A DNA stretch of 63,147 nt from Firmicutes bacterium HGW-Firmicutes-14. Lineage in GTDB: Bacteria; Bacillota; Thermincolia; Thermincolales; UBA2595. Within the stretch, counting starts at the first letter, position 1, and each line of letters begins with the position of its first letter. Of this stretch, positions 24,993-34,865 are shown piece after piece. The notes under the pieces were generated by a model, which was given only the letters and a program-made list of their open reading frames with translations, made no database searches and was not told the origin of the DNA. Position numbers and translations under genes: made by a program. The stretch lies in NCBI GenBank assembly GCA_002840275.1, contig PHAB01000024.1, forward strand, positions 1 to 63,147. The letters are read 5' to 3'.

Positions 24993-25967
24993 ATGATGAG
25001 GAGTTTCGCAGAACTTTTGGCAGAAGCAAAAAAATGCCCTCCCAAGAGGGTGGCAATAGCTGTGGCCCAGGACGGAGAAGTGCTTGAAGCAGCCAAAGCA
25101 TGCCAGGAAAGCGGTATTGCTGAGCCGGTACTGGTCGGTGATGCAGCGGAAATGGCAAGAATCGCCCGGGAGCACAGGATAGAAATAAATAATTTTGAAG
25201 TCATAAATGACACTGACCCGGAATCCGCGGTCAGAAAGGCCGTGTTGATGGTACACAACGGTAAGGCAGATATGCTGATGAAGGGTGCTGTCCATTCACC
25301 GGTGGTTTTGAAACAGGTCCTGGATAAGAACATCGGGCTCCGTACCGGAAGGGTACTGAGCCATGTGGCTGTATTCGAGTCCCCCGGTTATGACAGGCTT
25401 ATGCTGATGACAGATGCCGGTATGAACATCACACCTGCCTTTGACCAGAAGGTCGATATGATTAAAAACGCGGTATGTGTGGCCCGGTCCCTCAGAATCG
25501 AAACCCCAAAGGTTGCGGTTATCGCCGGGGTGGAACTTGTCAACCCGGATATGCCCAGTACTGTTGATGCGGCTATGCTTTCAAAAATGGCAGAGAGAGG
25601 ACAGATAAAGAACTGTATTATTGATGGACCATTAGCCTTGGATTTAGCCCTATCCAAGGAATCTGCTCGCGCAAAAGGTGTGGCCAGCCCGGTAGCTGGC
25701 CAGGCCGACATCCTCGTTTTGGCCAATATCGATGCGGCCAATGTTCTCTATAAGGCTCTCGTTTTCCTGGGGGGAGCCAAGATAACCGGTCTGGTTGTGG
25801 GAGCCAAAGCCCCGGTAATACTGACATCGCGGGCTGACTCCCACGAGGCCAAACTGGTCTCCGTGGCTGTCGGAGTTCTCATGACCAGCAAAGAACAGAT
25901 GAGGAATGAAAATAATCCGCCGGAAACCAGGAAGGCTGCTGAAAGCCTTAAGGTGGTCGGCAGATAG
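24993..25967 (+). CDS. ptb: Phosphate butyryltransferase-type enzyme
   Basis: A 324-residue member of the phosphate acetyl/butyryltransferase family. It converts acyl-CoA plus phosphate to acyl-phosphate plus CoA. DADMLMKGAVHSPVVLKQVL-type and VAGQADILVLANIDAANVLYK segments are characteristic of the C4/branched-chain branch. With buk and the oxoacid oxidoreductase downstream, the likely substrates are isobutyryl-, isovaleryl- and 2-methylbutyryl-CoA. An ATG at 24993 follows AAGGGGTGA. It is the first gene behind the sigma-54 promoter. Confidence 0.9.
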   Translation: MMRSFAELLAEAKKCPPKRVAIAVAQDGEVLEAAKACQESGIAEPVLVGDAAEMARIAREHRIEINNFEVINDTDPESAVRKAVLMVHNGKADMLMKGAVHSPVVLKQVLDKNIGLRTGRVLSHVAVFESPGYDRLMLMTDAGMNITPAFDQKVDMIKNAVCVARSLRIETPKVAVIAGVELVNPDMPSTVDAAMLSKMAERGQIKNCIIDGPLALDLALSKESARAKGVASPVAGQADILVLANIDAANVLYKALVFLGGAKITGLVVGAKAPVILTSRADSHEAKLVSVAVGVLMTSKEQMRNENNPPETRKAAESLKVVGR

Positions 25968-26101
25968 GATTCAATTCCAATAACCAATCAAAGAACCGGG
26001 GCCGGCAGGGCCGGCACAGAAATTGATGAGCGGTTCCCAAGGGCTGATTATTAATAAATGCAGGCGCTATAAAGGAAATAAACTCCTTTTTGTAGAACTC
26101 A

Positions 26102-26131
26102 GGTTGTGTGCCAGACACAACCTTGTTTTTT
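26102..26131 (+). terminator. Terminator-like hairpin between ptb and buk
   Basis: GGTTGTGT (26102-26109) pairs with ACACAACC (26115-26122), loop GCCAG, followed by a T-rich run. It lies within a 260-base gap that otherwise holds nothing coding, so buk may depend on read-through or its own promoter. A weaker AAAGGA/TCCTTT hairpin lies at about 26071-26089. Confidence 0.7.
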
Positions 26132-26227
26132 GCCCTGATACTTCACCGGGATGGTGGAAAAAATAAGACTCGAACAGTCCGGTAAAAGGATTATCCGGCT
26201 GAACCGATAAAGGATGGTAATGAGAAT

Positions 26228-27298
26228 ATGAAGGATTACAGGCAGCTGATCATTAACCCGGGGTCTACATCATCCAAGATAGCGGTCTTCGTAAATGAAA
26301 ATCCCGTTTATACCGAAACCCTGAGGCACGGGGACTCAGAGTTGGCCCGGTTCAACAGGATTATTGACCAGTTTGGGTACCGGCGCAGGGTGGTTCTTGA
26401 AGCCCTTGAGAGGTCAGGTGTGAATCCGGCAGAGCTGGATGCCGTGGTGGGCCGGGGAGGGCTTTTGCGGCCTGTACCCGGAGGCACTTACCTGATCAAT
26501 GACAAGATGGTTGAAGAACTCAGGGAAGAGAAACGGGGTTCTCATGCTTCAAACCTGGGAGGCCTGCTAGCCCGTTCAATTGCCGATGAGCTGGGTATTC
26601 CGGCCTATATAGCTGATCCGGTATGTGTAGATGAGCTGGAACCTATAGCACGTATCTCCGGAATGCCGGAAAACCCAAGGGAGAGCCTGTTTCATGCCCT
26701 TAACCAGAAGGCGGTGGCCAGGAGGGTGGCTGAAGATGCAGGGCGAGAGTATACAGATATGAGTTTAATCGTAGTCCACCTGGGCGGGGGTATTTCCGTG
26801 GGGGTCCACAGGCTGGGCAGGGTTATAGATGTAAATAACGCCATACCGGGTGAGGGCCCTTTTTCTCCGGAACGGAGCGGGGGCGTGCCGGTGGGGAAGC
26901 TGGTGGAAATGTGTTTCAGCGGCAGTTATTCAAGGGAAGATGTAATGAAAAAGCTGGTTGGCAGCGGAGGGCTGGTGGCATACCTGGGAACCAAGGACGC
27001 AGTGGAAGTGGAACGCCGGATCAGGGACGGGGACGACCGGGCCAGGCTTATCTATGAAGCTATGGCATACCAGGTAGCCCGCGAGATAGGGGCCTGCAGC
27101 ACGGTCCTTAACGGGACGGTGGATGCCATAATTATAACCGGGGGGATCGCTCACAGCAAGATGCTGGTGGAGTGGATTGAAGAAAGAGTAGGTTTCATAG
27201 CCCCTGTCAGGGTCTATCCCGGGGAAGATGAAATGGAGGCCCTCGCAGCAGGGGGACTGAGAGTCCTGTCAGGAACAGAAGAGGCAAAAACATATTAA
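26228..27298 (+). CDS. buk: Butyrate kinase (branched-chain acyl kinase)
   Basis: A 356-residue acetate/butyrate kinase-family protein that transfers phosphate from acyl-phosphate to ADP, giving ATP and the free acid. The N-terminal [13 protein letters not shown], the [11 protein letters not shown] loop, [12 protein letters not shown] and [13 protein letters not shown] (ASKHA phosphate-binding segments) are all clear. It works after Ptb for energy conservation from amino-acid fermentation. ATG 26228 is preceded by AAAGGATGG. Confidence 0.94.
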   Translation: MKDYRQLIINPGSTSSKIAVFVNENPVYTETLRHGDSELARFNRIIDQFGYRRRVVLEALERSGVNPAELDAVVGRGGLLRPVPGGTYLINDKMVEELREEKRGSHASNLGGLLARSIADELGIPAYIADPVCVDELEPIARISGMPENPRESLFHALNQKAVARRVAEDAGREYTDMSLIVVHLGGGISVGVHRLGRVIDVNNAIPGEGPFSPERSGGVPVGKLVEMCFSGSYSREDVMKKLVGSGGLVAYLGTKDAVEVERRIRDGDDRARLIYEAMAYQVAREIGACSTVLNGTVDAIIITGGIAHSKMLVEWIEERVGFIAPVRVYPGEDEMEALAAGGLRVLSGTEEAKTY

Positions 27299-27320
27299 CA
27301 AAAGAGCGTTTATGCAATAT

Positions 27321-27382
27321 AATAAGAAAGTGGGTCAAAAAAAATAAGAAAGTGAGATCAATAAATAAAAAAGTAAGATCAA
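27321..27382 (+). repeat. Three AT-rich imperfect direct repeats after buk
   Basis: Units starting AATAAGAAAGTGGGTCAA, AATAAGAAAGTGAGATCAA and AATAAAAAAGTAAGATCAA repeat at about 21-base intervals. They lie in the buk-to-ferredoxin gap, which contains no gene. Confidence 0.6.
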
Positions 27383-27421
27383 ATATGATTTAAGTAATAA
27401 CTAAAAATAGAGTTTCTATTG

Positions 27422-27451
27422 ATACCCCCCTCAACACTTTGAAGGGGGTAT
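27422..27451 (+). other. Hairpin in the leader of the oxoacid oxidoreductase genes
   Basis: ATACCCCC (27422-27429) pairs with GGGGGTAT (27444-27451), with TCAA/TTGA partly extending the stem. No T run follows, so it is more likely an mRNA leader structure or operator than a terminator. Confidence 0.5.
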
Positions 27452-27510
27452 GACTAGGTGGAGGGGAAAAACTATATTTGTAGTAGATAAACAGCCAAGG
27501 AGGAGTATAA

Positions 27511-27729
27511 ATGGCAATAGGACGGATCGTAATTGACGAAGAACGCTGCAAGGGTTGTGCGCTGTGTACCGCCGCCTGCCCGAAAGGCCTGATAAGGATA
27601 TCCGGCAGGCTGAACGGTTCGGGTTACCACCCGGCAGAGATTGTTGACGGGGAAAAGTGCCGGGGCTGTGCCCTGTGTGCTGTGATGTGTCCTGATGTGG
27701 CAATAGAAGTGGAAAAGGAGGCGAGCTGA
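27511..27729 (+). CDS. 2-oxoacid:ferredoxin oxidoreductase, ferredoxin (delta) subunit
   Basis: A 72-residue protein with two 4Fe-4S motifs, CKGCALCTAACP and CRGCALCAVMCP, typical of the delta subunit of a four-subunit oxoacid oxidoreductase. It carries electrons from the TPP subunit to free ferredoxin. ATG 27511 follows AAGGAGGAG. It is the first gene of a tightly packed set of four. Confidence 0.9.
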   Translation: MAIGRIVIDEERCKGCALCTAACPKGLIRISGRLNGSGYHPAEIVDGEKCRGCALCAVMCPDVAIEVEKEAS

Positions 27730-27730
27730 C

Positions 27731-28792
27731 TTGGGAAAGGTTCTGATGAAAGGGAACGAAGCAGTAGCTGAAGCCGCTGTCCTTAGTGGATGTAAATACT
27801 TTTTCGGGTATCCTATTACACCTCAAAATGAAATCCCTGAATACATGTCAAAACGATTGCCTGAGGTTGGCGGGACCTTTCTTCAGGCGGAAAGCGAAAT
27901 ATCGGCCATAAACATGGTGTTCGGCGCCGCAGGTTCGGGGGCCCGGGTGATGACCTCATCTTCCGGACCGGGAATAAGCCTTAAACAGGAAGGCATTTCT
28001 TACCTGGCAGGGGCGGAACTTCCATGTGTTATCGTAAATATGGTCAGGGGCGGCCCCGGTCTGGGGAATATCGGTCCTGCCCAGTCCGATTATTTCCAGG
28101 CCACAAAGGGAGGAGGCCACGGTGATTACAGGGTGATAGTATATGGGCCGGCTTCGGTCCAGGAACTTGTTGACCTGACCATGGATGCCTTTGAATTGGC
28201 AGACACGTATCGCAACCCGGTCATGATTCTCGGTGATGGCATTCTGGGGCAGATGATGGAACCGGTAGAATTCAGTTTTCCGGAGAATAGCAGTCCTGCT
28301 CCAAAACCGTGGAGTACTTCGGGAGCGAGGGGAAGGAAAAGAAATCTTGTGACATCTCTTTATATTGTGCCTGAGGAACTGGAAAAACACTGTTTAAAAC
28401 TCAAGGCCAAGTATGATGACGTGGCAGCCAGGGAAAAGAAACATGAATCATATTTTGCCGATGATGCGGATATAATCCTGGCCGCATACGGGACTACTGC
28501 CAGGATATGCAAAGCGGTTGTGGACCAGGCGAGGGAAGAGGGTATAAGGGCCGGACTTATCAGGCCTGTATCCCTGTGGCCGTTCCCGGACGCGCCTTAT
28601 AACACTGCGGCTGACCATGCCGCGGCTTTTCTCGCTGTGGAAATGAGCAACGGGCAGATGGTAGAGGATGTCCGCCTGGCAGTCAATGGGAAAAAACCTG
28701 TACATTTCTTTGGCCGCACGGGGGGTATAGTCCCGGCCAAAGCTGAAATAATCGCTGAAGTTAAAAAGATTCTGGGAGGTGGCAGGCAATGA
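27731..28792 (+). CDS. vorB: 2-oxoacid:ferredoxin oxidoreductase alpha subunit (VorB type)
   Basis: A 353-residue alpha subunit. [32 protein letters not shown] is the characteristic opening of the domain that binds the pyrimidine side of thiamin diphosphate. ERSPGP-type SSGPGISL and a VRGGPGLGN loop follow. With its partners it decarboxylates a 2-oxoacid to acyl-CoA while reducing ferredoxin. The adjacent ptb and buk point to branched-chain oxoacids (3-methyl-2-oxobutanoate and relatives), but 2-oxoglutarate cannot be excluded. The TTG start at 27731 has AAGGAGG nine bases upstream. Confidence 0.9.
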   Translation: MGKVLMKGNEAVAEAAVLSGCKYFFGYPITPQNEIPEYMSKRLPEVGGTFLQAESEISAINMVFGAAGSGARVMTSSSGPGISLKQEGISYLAGAELPCVIVNMVRGGPGLGNIGPAQSDYFQATKGGGHGDYRVIVYGPASVQELVDLTMDAFELADTYRNPVMILGDGILGQMMEPVEFSFPENSSPAPKPWSTSGARGRKRNLVTSLYIVPEELEKHCLKLKAKYDDVAAREKKHESYFADDADIILAAYGTTARICKAVVDQAREEGIRAGLIRPVSLWPFPDAPYNTAADHAAAFLAVEMSNGQMVEDVRLAVNGKKPVHFFGRTGGIVPAKAEIIAEVKKILGGGRQ

Positions 28793-29568
28793 AAAAAATA
28801 TTTTCCAGACCCCGGTCAATGACCGATAAACCTATGCATTTTTGTCCGGGCTGCACCCATGGAGTTATTCAGCGGCTGATTGCGGAAGTCATTGATGACC
28901 TGGGCATTCAGGAAGATACCATTGCTATAGGGCCTGTGGGGTGTGCTGTCTTCTGTTATGATTACTGGGACGTGGACTTCCAGCAGGCTTCCCACGGCCG
29001 GGCTCCCGCGGTGGCTACGGGAGTTAAAAGGGTCCATCCTGATAAGGTGGTCTTTTCCCTGCAGGGAGACGGTGATATTGCGGCAATTGGCACCACGGAA
29101 ATAATCCATGCCGCTGCCAGGGGAGAGAAGATTACCTGCCTTTTTGTTAACAACAGTATTTACGGTATGACCGGCGGGCAAATGGCCCCTACCACCGTGG
29201 TCGGCCAGAAATCAACAACCACACCCAGGGGTAGGGACAGGGACCTGGCCGGTTACCCGGTTAAAATGACAGAAATGCTGTCAGTCCTGGATGGTGTGGT
29301 CTATGCAGCCAGGGTTTCAGTCCATAACCCGGCAAATGTCCTGAAAGCGAAAAAAGCCATTAAAAAGGCTTTTGAGGTCCAGTTAAGGGGTGAGGGATTC
29401 TCTCTGGTAGAAATCCTTTCAACCTGCCCGACCAACTGGGGTTTGTCTCCGCTGGATGCTGTCAGGTGGCTGGAAAAAAACATGGTACCATATTTTAAAC
29501 TGGGAGAATACAAGGTGCCTGAGGAGAAAAAGCATGAAGAGATAGCGGTGGCGGAGGTGGCCGGATAA
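28789..29568 (+). CDS. 2-oxoacid:ferredoxin oxidoreductase beta subunit (TPP-binding)
   Basis: A 259-residue beta subunit. [15 protein letters not shown] opens it, with cysteines that can help hold a cluster. The TPP diphosphate/Mg motif is [20 protein letters not shown], followed by [16 protein letters not shown]. It overlaps the alpha subunit gene by four bases and the gamma gene by one base, so the subunits are translationally coupled. Confidence 0.92.
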   Translation: MKKIFSRPRSMTDKPMHFCPGCTHGVIQRLIAEVIDDLGIQEDTIAIGPVGCAVFCYDYWDVDFQQASHGRAPAVATGVKRVHPDKVVFSLQGDGDIAAIGTTEIIHAAARGEKITCLFVNNSIYGMTGGQMAPTTVVGQKSTTTPRGRDRDLAGYPVKMTEMLSVLDGVVYAARVSVHNPANVLKAKKAIKKAFEVQLRGEGFSLVEILSTCPTNWGLSPLDAVRWLEKNMVPYFKLGEYKVPEEKKHEEIAVAEVAG

Positions 29569-30131
29569 TGCTGGAAGAACTGATTATTGCCGGCTTTGGC
29601 GGCCAGGGTGTTATGTCCATGGGCCAACTCCTGACCTATGCGGGAATGCTGGAAAACAAACATGTTGCCTGGATACCTTCCTATGGCCCGGAGATGAGGG
29701 GCGGAACTGCTAACTGTGCTGTCACCGTGTCTGACAGGGAAATAAGTTCACCTGTGGTGACAGAACCCTCATCCGTAATAATTATGAACCAGCCGTCCCT
29801 GGAGAAATTCGAAAAGACCCTGAAACCAGGCGGACTGCTCATCATAAACAGCTCTCTCGTTGCCGCAAAACCAAACAGAAATGACCTGAGAGTGATAGAA
29901 ATATCGTGTAATGAGCTGGCCAATGAAAAGTTTGGGAACACCAAGGTGGCAAATATAGTCATCCTGGGGGCATATATAGAAATGACCAAAGTGGTGTCAC
30001 TGGAATCCATATTAGAATCCCTGAAAAAAGTGCTGCCTGAGAGGAGGCACAACCTGATTCCCCTGAACAGGCAGGCCCTGGAACTGGGCGCTGAGCTGGC
30101 CGGAGAATTTAAGGTCAGAGAATACCAATAA
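29568..30131 (+). CDS. 2-oxoacid:ferredoxin oxidoreductase gamma subunit
   Basis: A 187-residue gamma subunit. IIAGFGGQGVMSMGQLLTYA and SYGPEMRGGTANCAVTVS are the standard motifs of this catalytic-interface subunit, which helps bind CoA. It completes the D-B-A-C gene order. A minus-strand antiporter gene follows at once (2 bases after), so the operon ends here. Confidence 0.92.
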   Translation: MLEELIIAGFGGQGVMSMGQLLTYAGMLENKHVAWIPSYGPEMRGGTANCAVTVSDREISSPVVTEPSSVIIMNQPSLEKFEKTLKPGGLLIINSSLVAAKPNRNDLRVIEISCNELANEKFGNTKVANIVILGAYIEMTKVVSLESILESLKKVLPERRHNLIPLNRQALELGAELAGEFKVREYQ

Positions 30132-30133
30132 GG

Positions 30134-31966
30134 CTAGATAATACCTATCAGGCGGATAGTTTTAAGTACCGGTTCCCGGCTGCCTACCAGCATTACCAGG
30201 TCACCGTATTCGAGAACCGTATTACCGTGAGGGATTATCTTTTCACCGTTCCTGGAAATCGACATGATAAGGGTATCCCCAGGCAGGCGAATATCTCTTA
30301 AGCGTTTTCTGACAAACCGGCCGTTGGTCAGGACTGCCTCTTCGACCAGCAGGTTATCATCACTGTCAGTTAGCAGGGAGAATGCTGCCGGGTGAGTGAC
30401 CATGTTTTCCAGGACCATAAGGGTCGAAAAAGCCGGGCTGATGACACTGACTCCAAGTTCCTTGAACCTGTTCATGTCGGTGGTATTATTAACAAGGGAA
30501 ATTATATTCTTTAACCCGAACGTCTCTGCAGCTATCCGGCATATCTTCAGGTTGACCTCATCAGAATCGGTGGTTACCACCACTCTTTTCTCCGGGGTGA
30601 TATTTGCTGTTTTAAAACCCCCGACGGTGGTGGCGTCGGCTGAAATAACCTTCAGCCCCGCCACCTTTGCTTTAGCCCTCTGTTTGGCTTCCAGGTCGAC
30701 AATGGTAACGGATTCACCGGCCTGGGCCAGTCTTTCTCCGAGCAGGATAGCGGTATTTGTGGCACCGATGATAACCACACCCTGCTCCTGCTCCTCCTGG
30801 GGTGGAGCAAATTTTTCGAACAGGATGGGTGATACCAGGCAGGTTATCACTGCTGATATGATTATGGCCCCATTGGTGTTTTCCGAAATCTCGCCTATCT
30901 TAAGACCAATGGCTGAGGCAGCAATAATCAGGCTGAGCCTGGAGGAGAGCAGGAACCCTGCACTCAGGGCCTTTTTCCATGAAAAGGACAGCCTGAAAAG
31001 CATTGCCGGGACCAGTTTCACCAGGTAAAGGGATACAACCAGAAGGGGCAGCAGGAGAAGGAAATTACCGCTTTTGGCTGCATCCGTAAGGTTAAATGTT
31101 GCCCCGACCATGATAAAGAAGATAGGAATAAAGAACCCATATCCTATACCTTCAAGTTTGAGGATAAATGACTCGTCTCTTTTTTCTGAAATCAGGGAAA
31201 CGATTGCCCCGGCCAGGAAAGCCCCCAGGATAGCCTCAGAGCCCAGGTATTCCGATAATGCAACAAAAATGAGGATAAGGGCAAATGACCCCCTTACCCT
31301 GATCTGGGAAGTGGCATGGGCCAGGGTTTTAATTATCGGCAGCCTGTTCAGGATGTTCCCCAGCTTGTAAAAGACAAAAAATGCCAGGAAGAGGAACAGG
31401 ACAAGGAATATATCGTTTAACCGGCCCTTGGTGAGCAGCAGGACCACTACGGTAATCAGGAGCATTGTAAAGAAGTCGGCTATCAAAGCAGAAAGAAGTA
31501 TGTTTTGGCCAAAGGGACTGTTGATGATACCTTTTTCTTTCAGGACAGGGACAACAATACCCAGGGAAGTTGTGGACAGGACCAGGGTAACCAGCCAGGG
31601 ACTCCTTATTATACCAAGAGAGGTAAACCCGAGGGATATGGCAAAAGAAAGCCCTACAGTCAGAATAAATGTGCCAAAGGCAAGGAAAAGGGGGTTAGCC
31701 TCATTATCCTTCCGGCATTTCATGGCCATGGAAAGGGCCTGAAAGTCAATTTCCAGCCCTGATAAAAACATAAGATATGTAAAACCAAAAGCCGACAGGA
31801 AGTCCAGCAACGGACCGGCTTCTATCAGCCGGAGACCGCTCACCCCGAGGATGAGACCGGCGATAATTTCCCCGACAACTATCGGGAATCTTATTACCCT
31901 GATATGGCTTGTGATGAAGGGGACGATAAAAGCCGCAAGAATTATTATCAACAGAGAATTAAACAT
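30134..31966 (-). CDS. CPA2-family cation:proton antiporter with RCK domain
   Basis: A roughly 610-residue KefB-like transporter exchanging Na+ or K+ for protons. About twelve membrane helices (residues 1-385) include the VVGEIIAGLILGVSGL and ILGAFLAGAIVSL family segments. They are followed by a TrkA-N NAD-binding domain (VVIIGATNTAILLGERLAQAG) and a TrkA-C domain. It is transcribed against its neighbours. The start is ATG at 31966, with GGTGG upstream; a GTG at 31990 would add eight residues. Ligand gating through the RCK domain is expected from the family. Confidence 0.9.
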   Translation of the reverse strand: MFNSLLIIILAAFIVPFITSHIRVIRFPIVVGEIIAGLILGVSGLRLIEAGPLLDFLSAFGFTYLMFLSGLEIDFQALSMAMKCRKDNEANPLFLAFGTFILTVGLSFAISLGFTSLGIIRSPWLVTLVLSTTSLGIVVPVLKEKGIINSPFGQNILLSALIADFFTMLLITVVVLLLTKGRLNDIFLVLFLFLAFFVFYKLGNILNRLPIIKTLAHATSQIRVRGSFALILIFVALSEYLGSEAILGAFLAGAIVSLISEKRDESFILKLEGIGYGFFIPIFFIMVGATFNLTDAAKSGNFLLLLPLLVVSLYLVKLVPAMLFRLSFSWKKALSAGFLLSSRLSLIIAASAIGLKIGEISENTNGAIIISAVITCLVSPILFEKFAPPQEEQEQGVVIIGATNTAILLGERLAQAGESVTIVDLEAKQRAKAKVAGLKVISADATTVGGFKTANITPEKRVVVTTDSDEVNLKICRIAAETFGLKNIISLVNNTTDMNRFKELGVSVISPAFSTLMVLENMVTHPAAFSLLTDSDDNLLVEEAVLTNGRFVRKRLRDIRLPGDTLIMSISRNGEKIIPHGNTVLEYGDLVMLVGSREPVLKTIRLIGII

Positions 31967-32160
31967 ACCCTGGTCTTCCACCTGATCCACCTGCCTTTTT
32001 ACCTGAAGTTTTCTCTATAATAGCATTTCTCAATAAACAAGAAAATACCTGTATGAGCGGGAAAAAAAGAAAAAAACGGGGGATAAGCAGGTGCGGAGGT
32101 TTAAAGAATAATTTTAAAATTACCGATATAAAGTAACATATAACAATATGGAGGGGTATT

Positions 32161-32373
32161 ATGTTTTTCAATTCATTCAGCAGGAAGACTGTGAAGGAAC
32201 TCAGGAAGAACCAGTGCCTGACGGCAAAAGAACTGGCAGAAAGGCTGAAGGTTGATCCCATCGAAATACTGAAAATTGATAAATTAAGGCTGAGAGATGT
32301 GCCTGAACCCATGCAGTCCAGGATCACTCCCATATTGAGTGGGGATGACACCGATAAAATTCCCTGGCTTTAG
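32161..32373 (+). CDS. Small helix-turn-helix protein
   Basis: A 70-residue protein whose central segment TVKELRKNQCLTAKELAERLKVDPIEILKIDKLRL fits an XRE-like HTH. The C terminus, ending KIPWL, is short and unstructured. It diverges from the antiporter gene and shares its control region, so it may regulate the antiporter or itself. ATG 32161 follows GGAGGGG. The 150 bases after it hold an AT-rich palindrome (AATAATATTATT, near 32462) but no gene. Confidence 0.65.
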   Translation: MFFNSFSRKTVKELRKNQCLTAKELAERLKVDPIEILKIDKLRLRDVPEPMQSRITPILSGDDTDKIPWL

Positions 32374-32526
32374 TCGGTCTTATGTTGAAATTACAGCAGG
32401 ATAAACAGGTTTGCCGGTGGAATTAATAAAATAATTGGCGAAAGAACAGCTATCGGGAATAATAATATTATTGGGTCAGAATAATAAGGGGAAGAATGGA
32501 AAAAATTACATGATATGAGGGATACT

Positions 32527-33666
32527 ATGGTTAACAGGGAAAGGATTCTGGAAGAATTCCTGACACTTGTAAAGATTGACTCACCTTCAATGCATGAAAG
32601 GGAGATTGCGGATTACCTGAAACAGAAACTGTCATCCCTGGGCCTTGAGGTATATGAGGACCCGGCCGGGGAGGAAAACGGCGGGGGCCATACCAGGCCT
32701 GCAGGAAACCTTGTAGCGCGGCTGAAGGGCAATACCCCCGGTGTGCCGGCGGTACTGTTTTGTGCCCATATGGATACTGTTGAGCCCGGCCGGGGGATTC
32801 AGCCGGTGGTAAGGGAGGGTGCCGTATATTCGGATGGAACAACCATCCTTGGGGCTGATGACAAGGCCGGTATCACAGCGATACTGGAAGCAGTCCGGGT
32901 ATTGGGGGAAACCGGTATACCCCATGGGGATGTGGAGATAGTATTTACCGTGGCTGAAGAAATAGGCCTCAAGGGGGCCAAAAACCTGGATGCCAACAGC
33001 ATAACCGCCAGGACAGGATATGTCCTGGATTGTGACGGGGAGGCCGGTACCATTATCACAAAGGCGCCGTCCCAGTATAAAATAAAGGCCAGCATAATTG
33101 GCCGGGCGGCTCATGCGGGGATAAGCCCTGAAGAAGGAGTTAATGCTATCTACATCGCTTCAAAGGCCATTTCCCGTATGAAACTTGGCCGGCTGGATGA
33201 AGAGACCACTGCCAACATTGGGGTAATCAGCGGGGGGAAGGCCACAAATATTGTCCCTGATCTGGTCAATATAGAAGGGGAGACCCGAAGTATAGACCCG
33301 GATAAACTGGACAAACAGACCGCCCTAATGGTCAGTATCCTTGAACAGACTGCTCGTGAGATGGGTGCGGTGGCAAATGTGGAAAAGGAATTCCTGTATC
33401 CCAGGCTCAAACTTGACGAGACTGACCAGGCGGTCCAAATAGCTGTGGAAGCCGCGAAAAAGATCGGACAGGAGCCTGTCCTGGCCGGTACCGGGGGAGG
33501 CAGTGATGCCAACATCCTCAATGGATATGGGATTCCAACCGTTAACCTTGGTACGGGTATGTGCAAGGTACACTCCACAGAAGAATATATTACCATAGAT
33601 AACCTGGTTCTAAATGCCAGGTATGTGCTGGAAATCATAAGGACCGCTGCCGGGAAGACAGCCTGA
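32527..33666 (+). CDS. M20-family peptidase (PepT-like)
   Basis: A 379-residue zinc metallopeptidase of the M20 group that resembles tripeptidase T-like proteins. Metal ligands are visible: FCAHMDTVEPG (His, Asp), ILGADDKAGITA (Asp), VAEEIGLKGAKNLD (catalytic Glu pair), DCDGEAG and the C-terminal MCKVHSTEEYI (His). It probably trims di- or tripeptides in the cytoplasm, supplying amino acids for fermentation. ATG 32527 is favoured by family N-termini, although the ribosome site GAGGGA is close; ATG 32515 is an alternative. Confidence 0.88.
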   Translation: MVNRERILEEFLTLVKIDSPSMHEREIADYLKQKLSSLGLEVYEDPAGEENGGGHTRPAGNLVARLKGNTPGVPAVLFCAHMDTVEPGRGIQPVVREGAVYSDGTTILGADDKAGITAILEAVRVLGETGIPHGDVEIVFTVAEEIGLKGAKNLDANSITARTGYVLDCDGEAGTIITKAPSQYKIKASIIGRAAHAGISPEEGVNAIYIASKAISRMKLGRLDEETTANIGVISGGKATNIVPDLVNIEGETRSIDPDKLDKQTALMVSILEQTAREMGAVANVEKEFLYPRLKLDETDQAVQIAVEAAKKIGQEPVLAGTGGGSDANILNGYGIPTVNLGTGMCKVHSTEEYITIDNLVLNARYVLEIIRTAAGKTA

Positions 33667-33729
33667 CAGCAGCCTTGCGGATAACCGGAAAATGTGCGGC
33701 ATCTGCCGGTTTAAAGGTGGGATAGTTAA

Positions 33730-34809
33730 TTGATTAGGATACGGCAGGCAAAAGTTACAGAAATTACGGACAGGTCCAGAGGGGTTTCCGAAATAAGGGT
33801 AGAAGTGGACGGTCAGATACAAAAGGCCATCAACTATGATTTTATCACCGGCCCGGTCCAGATCGGTGACACGGTATCCCTGAACACCACAGCTGTCCAC
33901 CAAAACCTGGGCAGCGGCGGGTATCATTTCGTGATGGCCAACCATGGCGTTAATTCCACTGAAGTAGAGGGTCTGGGCCATATCATGAAGGTCCGCTATA
34001 CCCCGTCCCAGGTTAAATGCTTTACCGTTGAGGAGGAACTCAACCCGTTCAGGGCCAAGATTGAAGGGTTTACTTCCCTGAAGAAGACTCCGGTAATAAT
34101 AGGGGGCCTCCACAGTATGGTCGCTCCGGCTGCCGCGGGTGTGAAGAAGGGCAGTGAAGGGAAACTGCGGGTTGTCTATGTGATGACCGACGGTGCGGCC
34201 CTTCCCATTCAGCTCAGCAGGATTGTGGGCGAATTGAAGGAAAAGGGACTGGTGGATGCTACTGTAACTGTGGGACATGCTTTTGGAGGTGATTTTGAGG
34301 CCGTCAACCTCTATACCGGCCTGATTGCTGCCAAGCAGGCTGCAGAAGCGGATGTAATCATCGTGGCCATGGGCCCGGGAATAGTGGGTACAGGTACCAA
34401 GTATGGTTTTTCAGGGATTGAACAGGGAGACATTATAAATTCAGTAAATACCCTGGGTGGGAAGCCTATAGCTATACCAAGGATAAGCTTTGTTGACCCG
34501 AGGGATCGCCATACCGGGGTCAGCCACCATACCCTGACGGTCCTGAGCAAGATTGCCATCACCCCGTGTACGGTAGTGCTGCCCCATATGGATCCTATCA
34601 AAGAGGATTATGTCAACAAACAACTGCTGAAGGCCGGCATTACCCTGGACCATAATGTGGTATCAGAGGACGGGGAACCGGCCCTGAGTTTCCTGATAGA
34701 GAAGAATATTGTTGTGACAACCATGGGCCGGAACATGAGTCAGGACAAGGAGTTTTTCCTTGCTGCGGGAGCTGCAGGAATTCTTGCCAGCAAATATGTG
34801 GTGTTCTGA
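33730..34809 (+). CDS. DUF3866 family protein
   Basis: A 359-residue soluble protein recognised as DUF3866 from its N-terminal beta domain (RSRGVSEIRVEVDGQ, INYDFITGPVQIGDTVSLNTTA) and the glycine-rich central part ending in a GIVGTGTKYGFSGIEQG loop. Function is unknown. The start is TTG 33730, with AAAGGTGGG upstream. A hairpin CCGGGAAC/GTTCCCCGG follows the stop codon (34810-34833) without a T run. Its neighbours, the M20 peptidase and an endonuclease Q-like gene, give no clear functional hint. Confidence 0.8.
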   Translation: MIRIRQAKVTEITDRSRGVSEIRVEVDGQIQKAINYDFITGPVQIGDTVSLNTTAVHQNLGSGGYHFVMANHGVNSTEVEGLGHIMKVRYTPSQVKCFTVEEELNPFRAKIEGFTSLKKTPVIIGGLHSMVAPAAAGVKKGSEGKLRVVYVMTDGAALPIQLSRIVGELKEKGLVDATVTVGHAFGGDFEAVNLYTGLIAAKQAAEADVIIVAMGPGIVGTGTKYGFSGIEQGDIINSVNTLGGKPIAIPRISFVDPRDRHTGVSHHTLTVLSKIAITPCTVVLPHMDPIKEDYVNKQLLKAGITLDHNVVSEDGEPALSFLIEKNIVVTTMGRNMSQDKEFFLAAGAAGILASKYVVF

Positions 34810-34865
34810 CCGGGAACTGTCCATGGTTCCCCGGATTTAACGACAGCCAGAATTGGTTTACTTGT

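Noticed and set aside
30396-31742. Long plus-strand frames opposite the antiporter
   Set aside because: They are shadows of the 610-residue transporter, whose codon frame, motifs and membrane pattern are clear on the minus strand.
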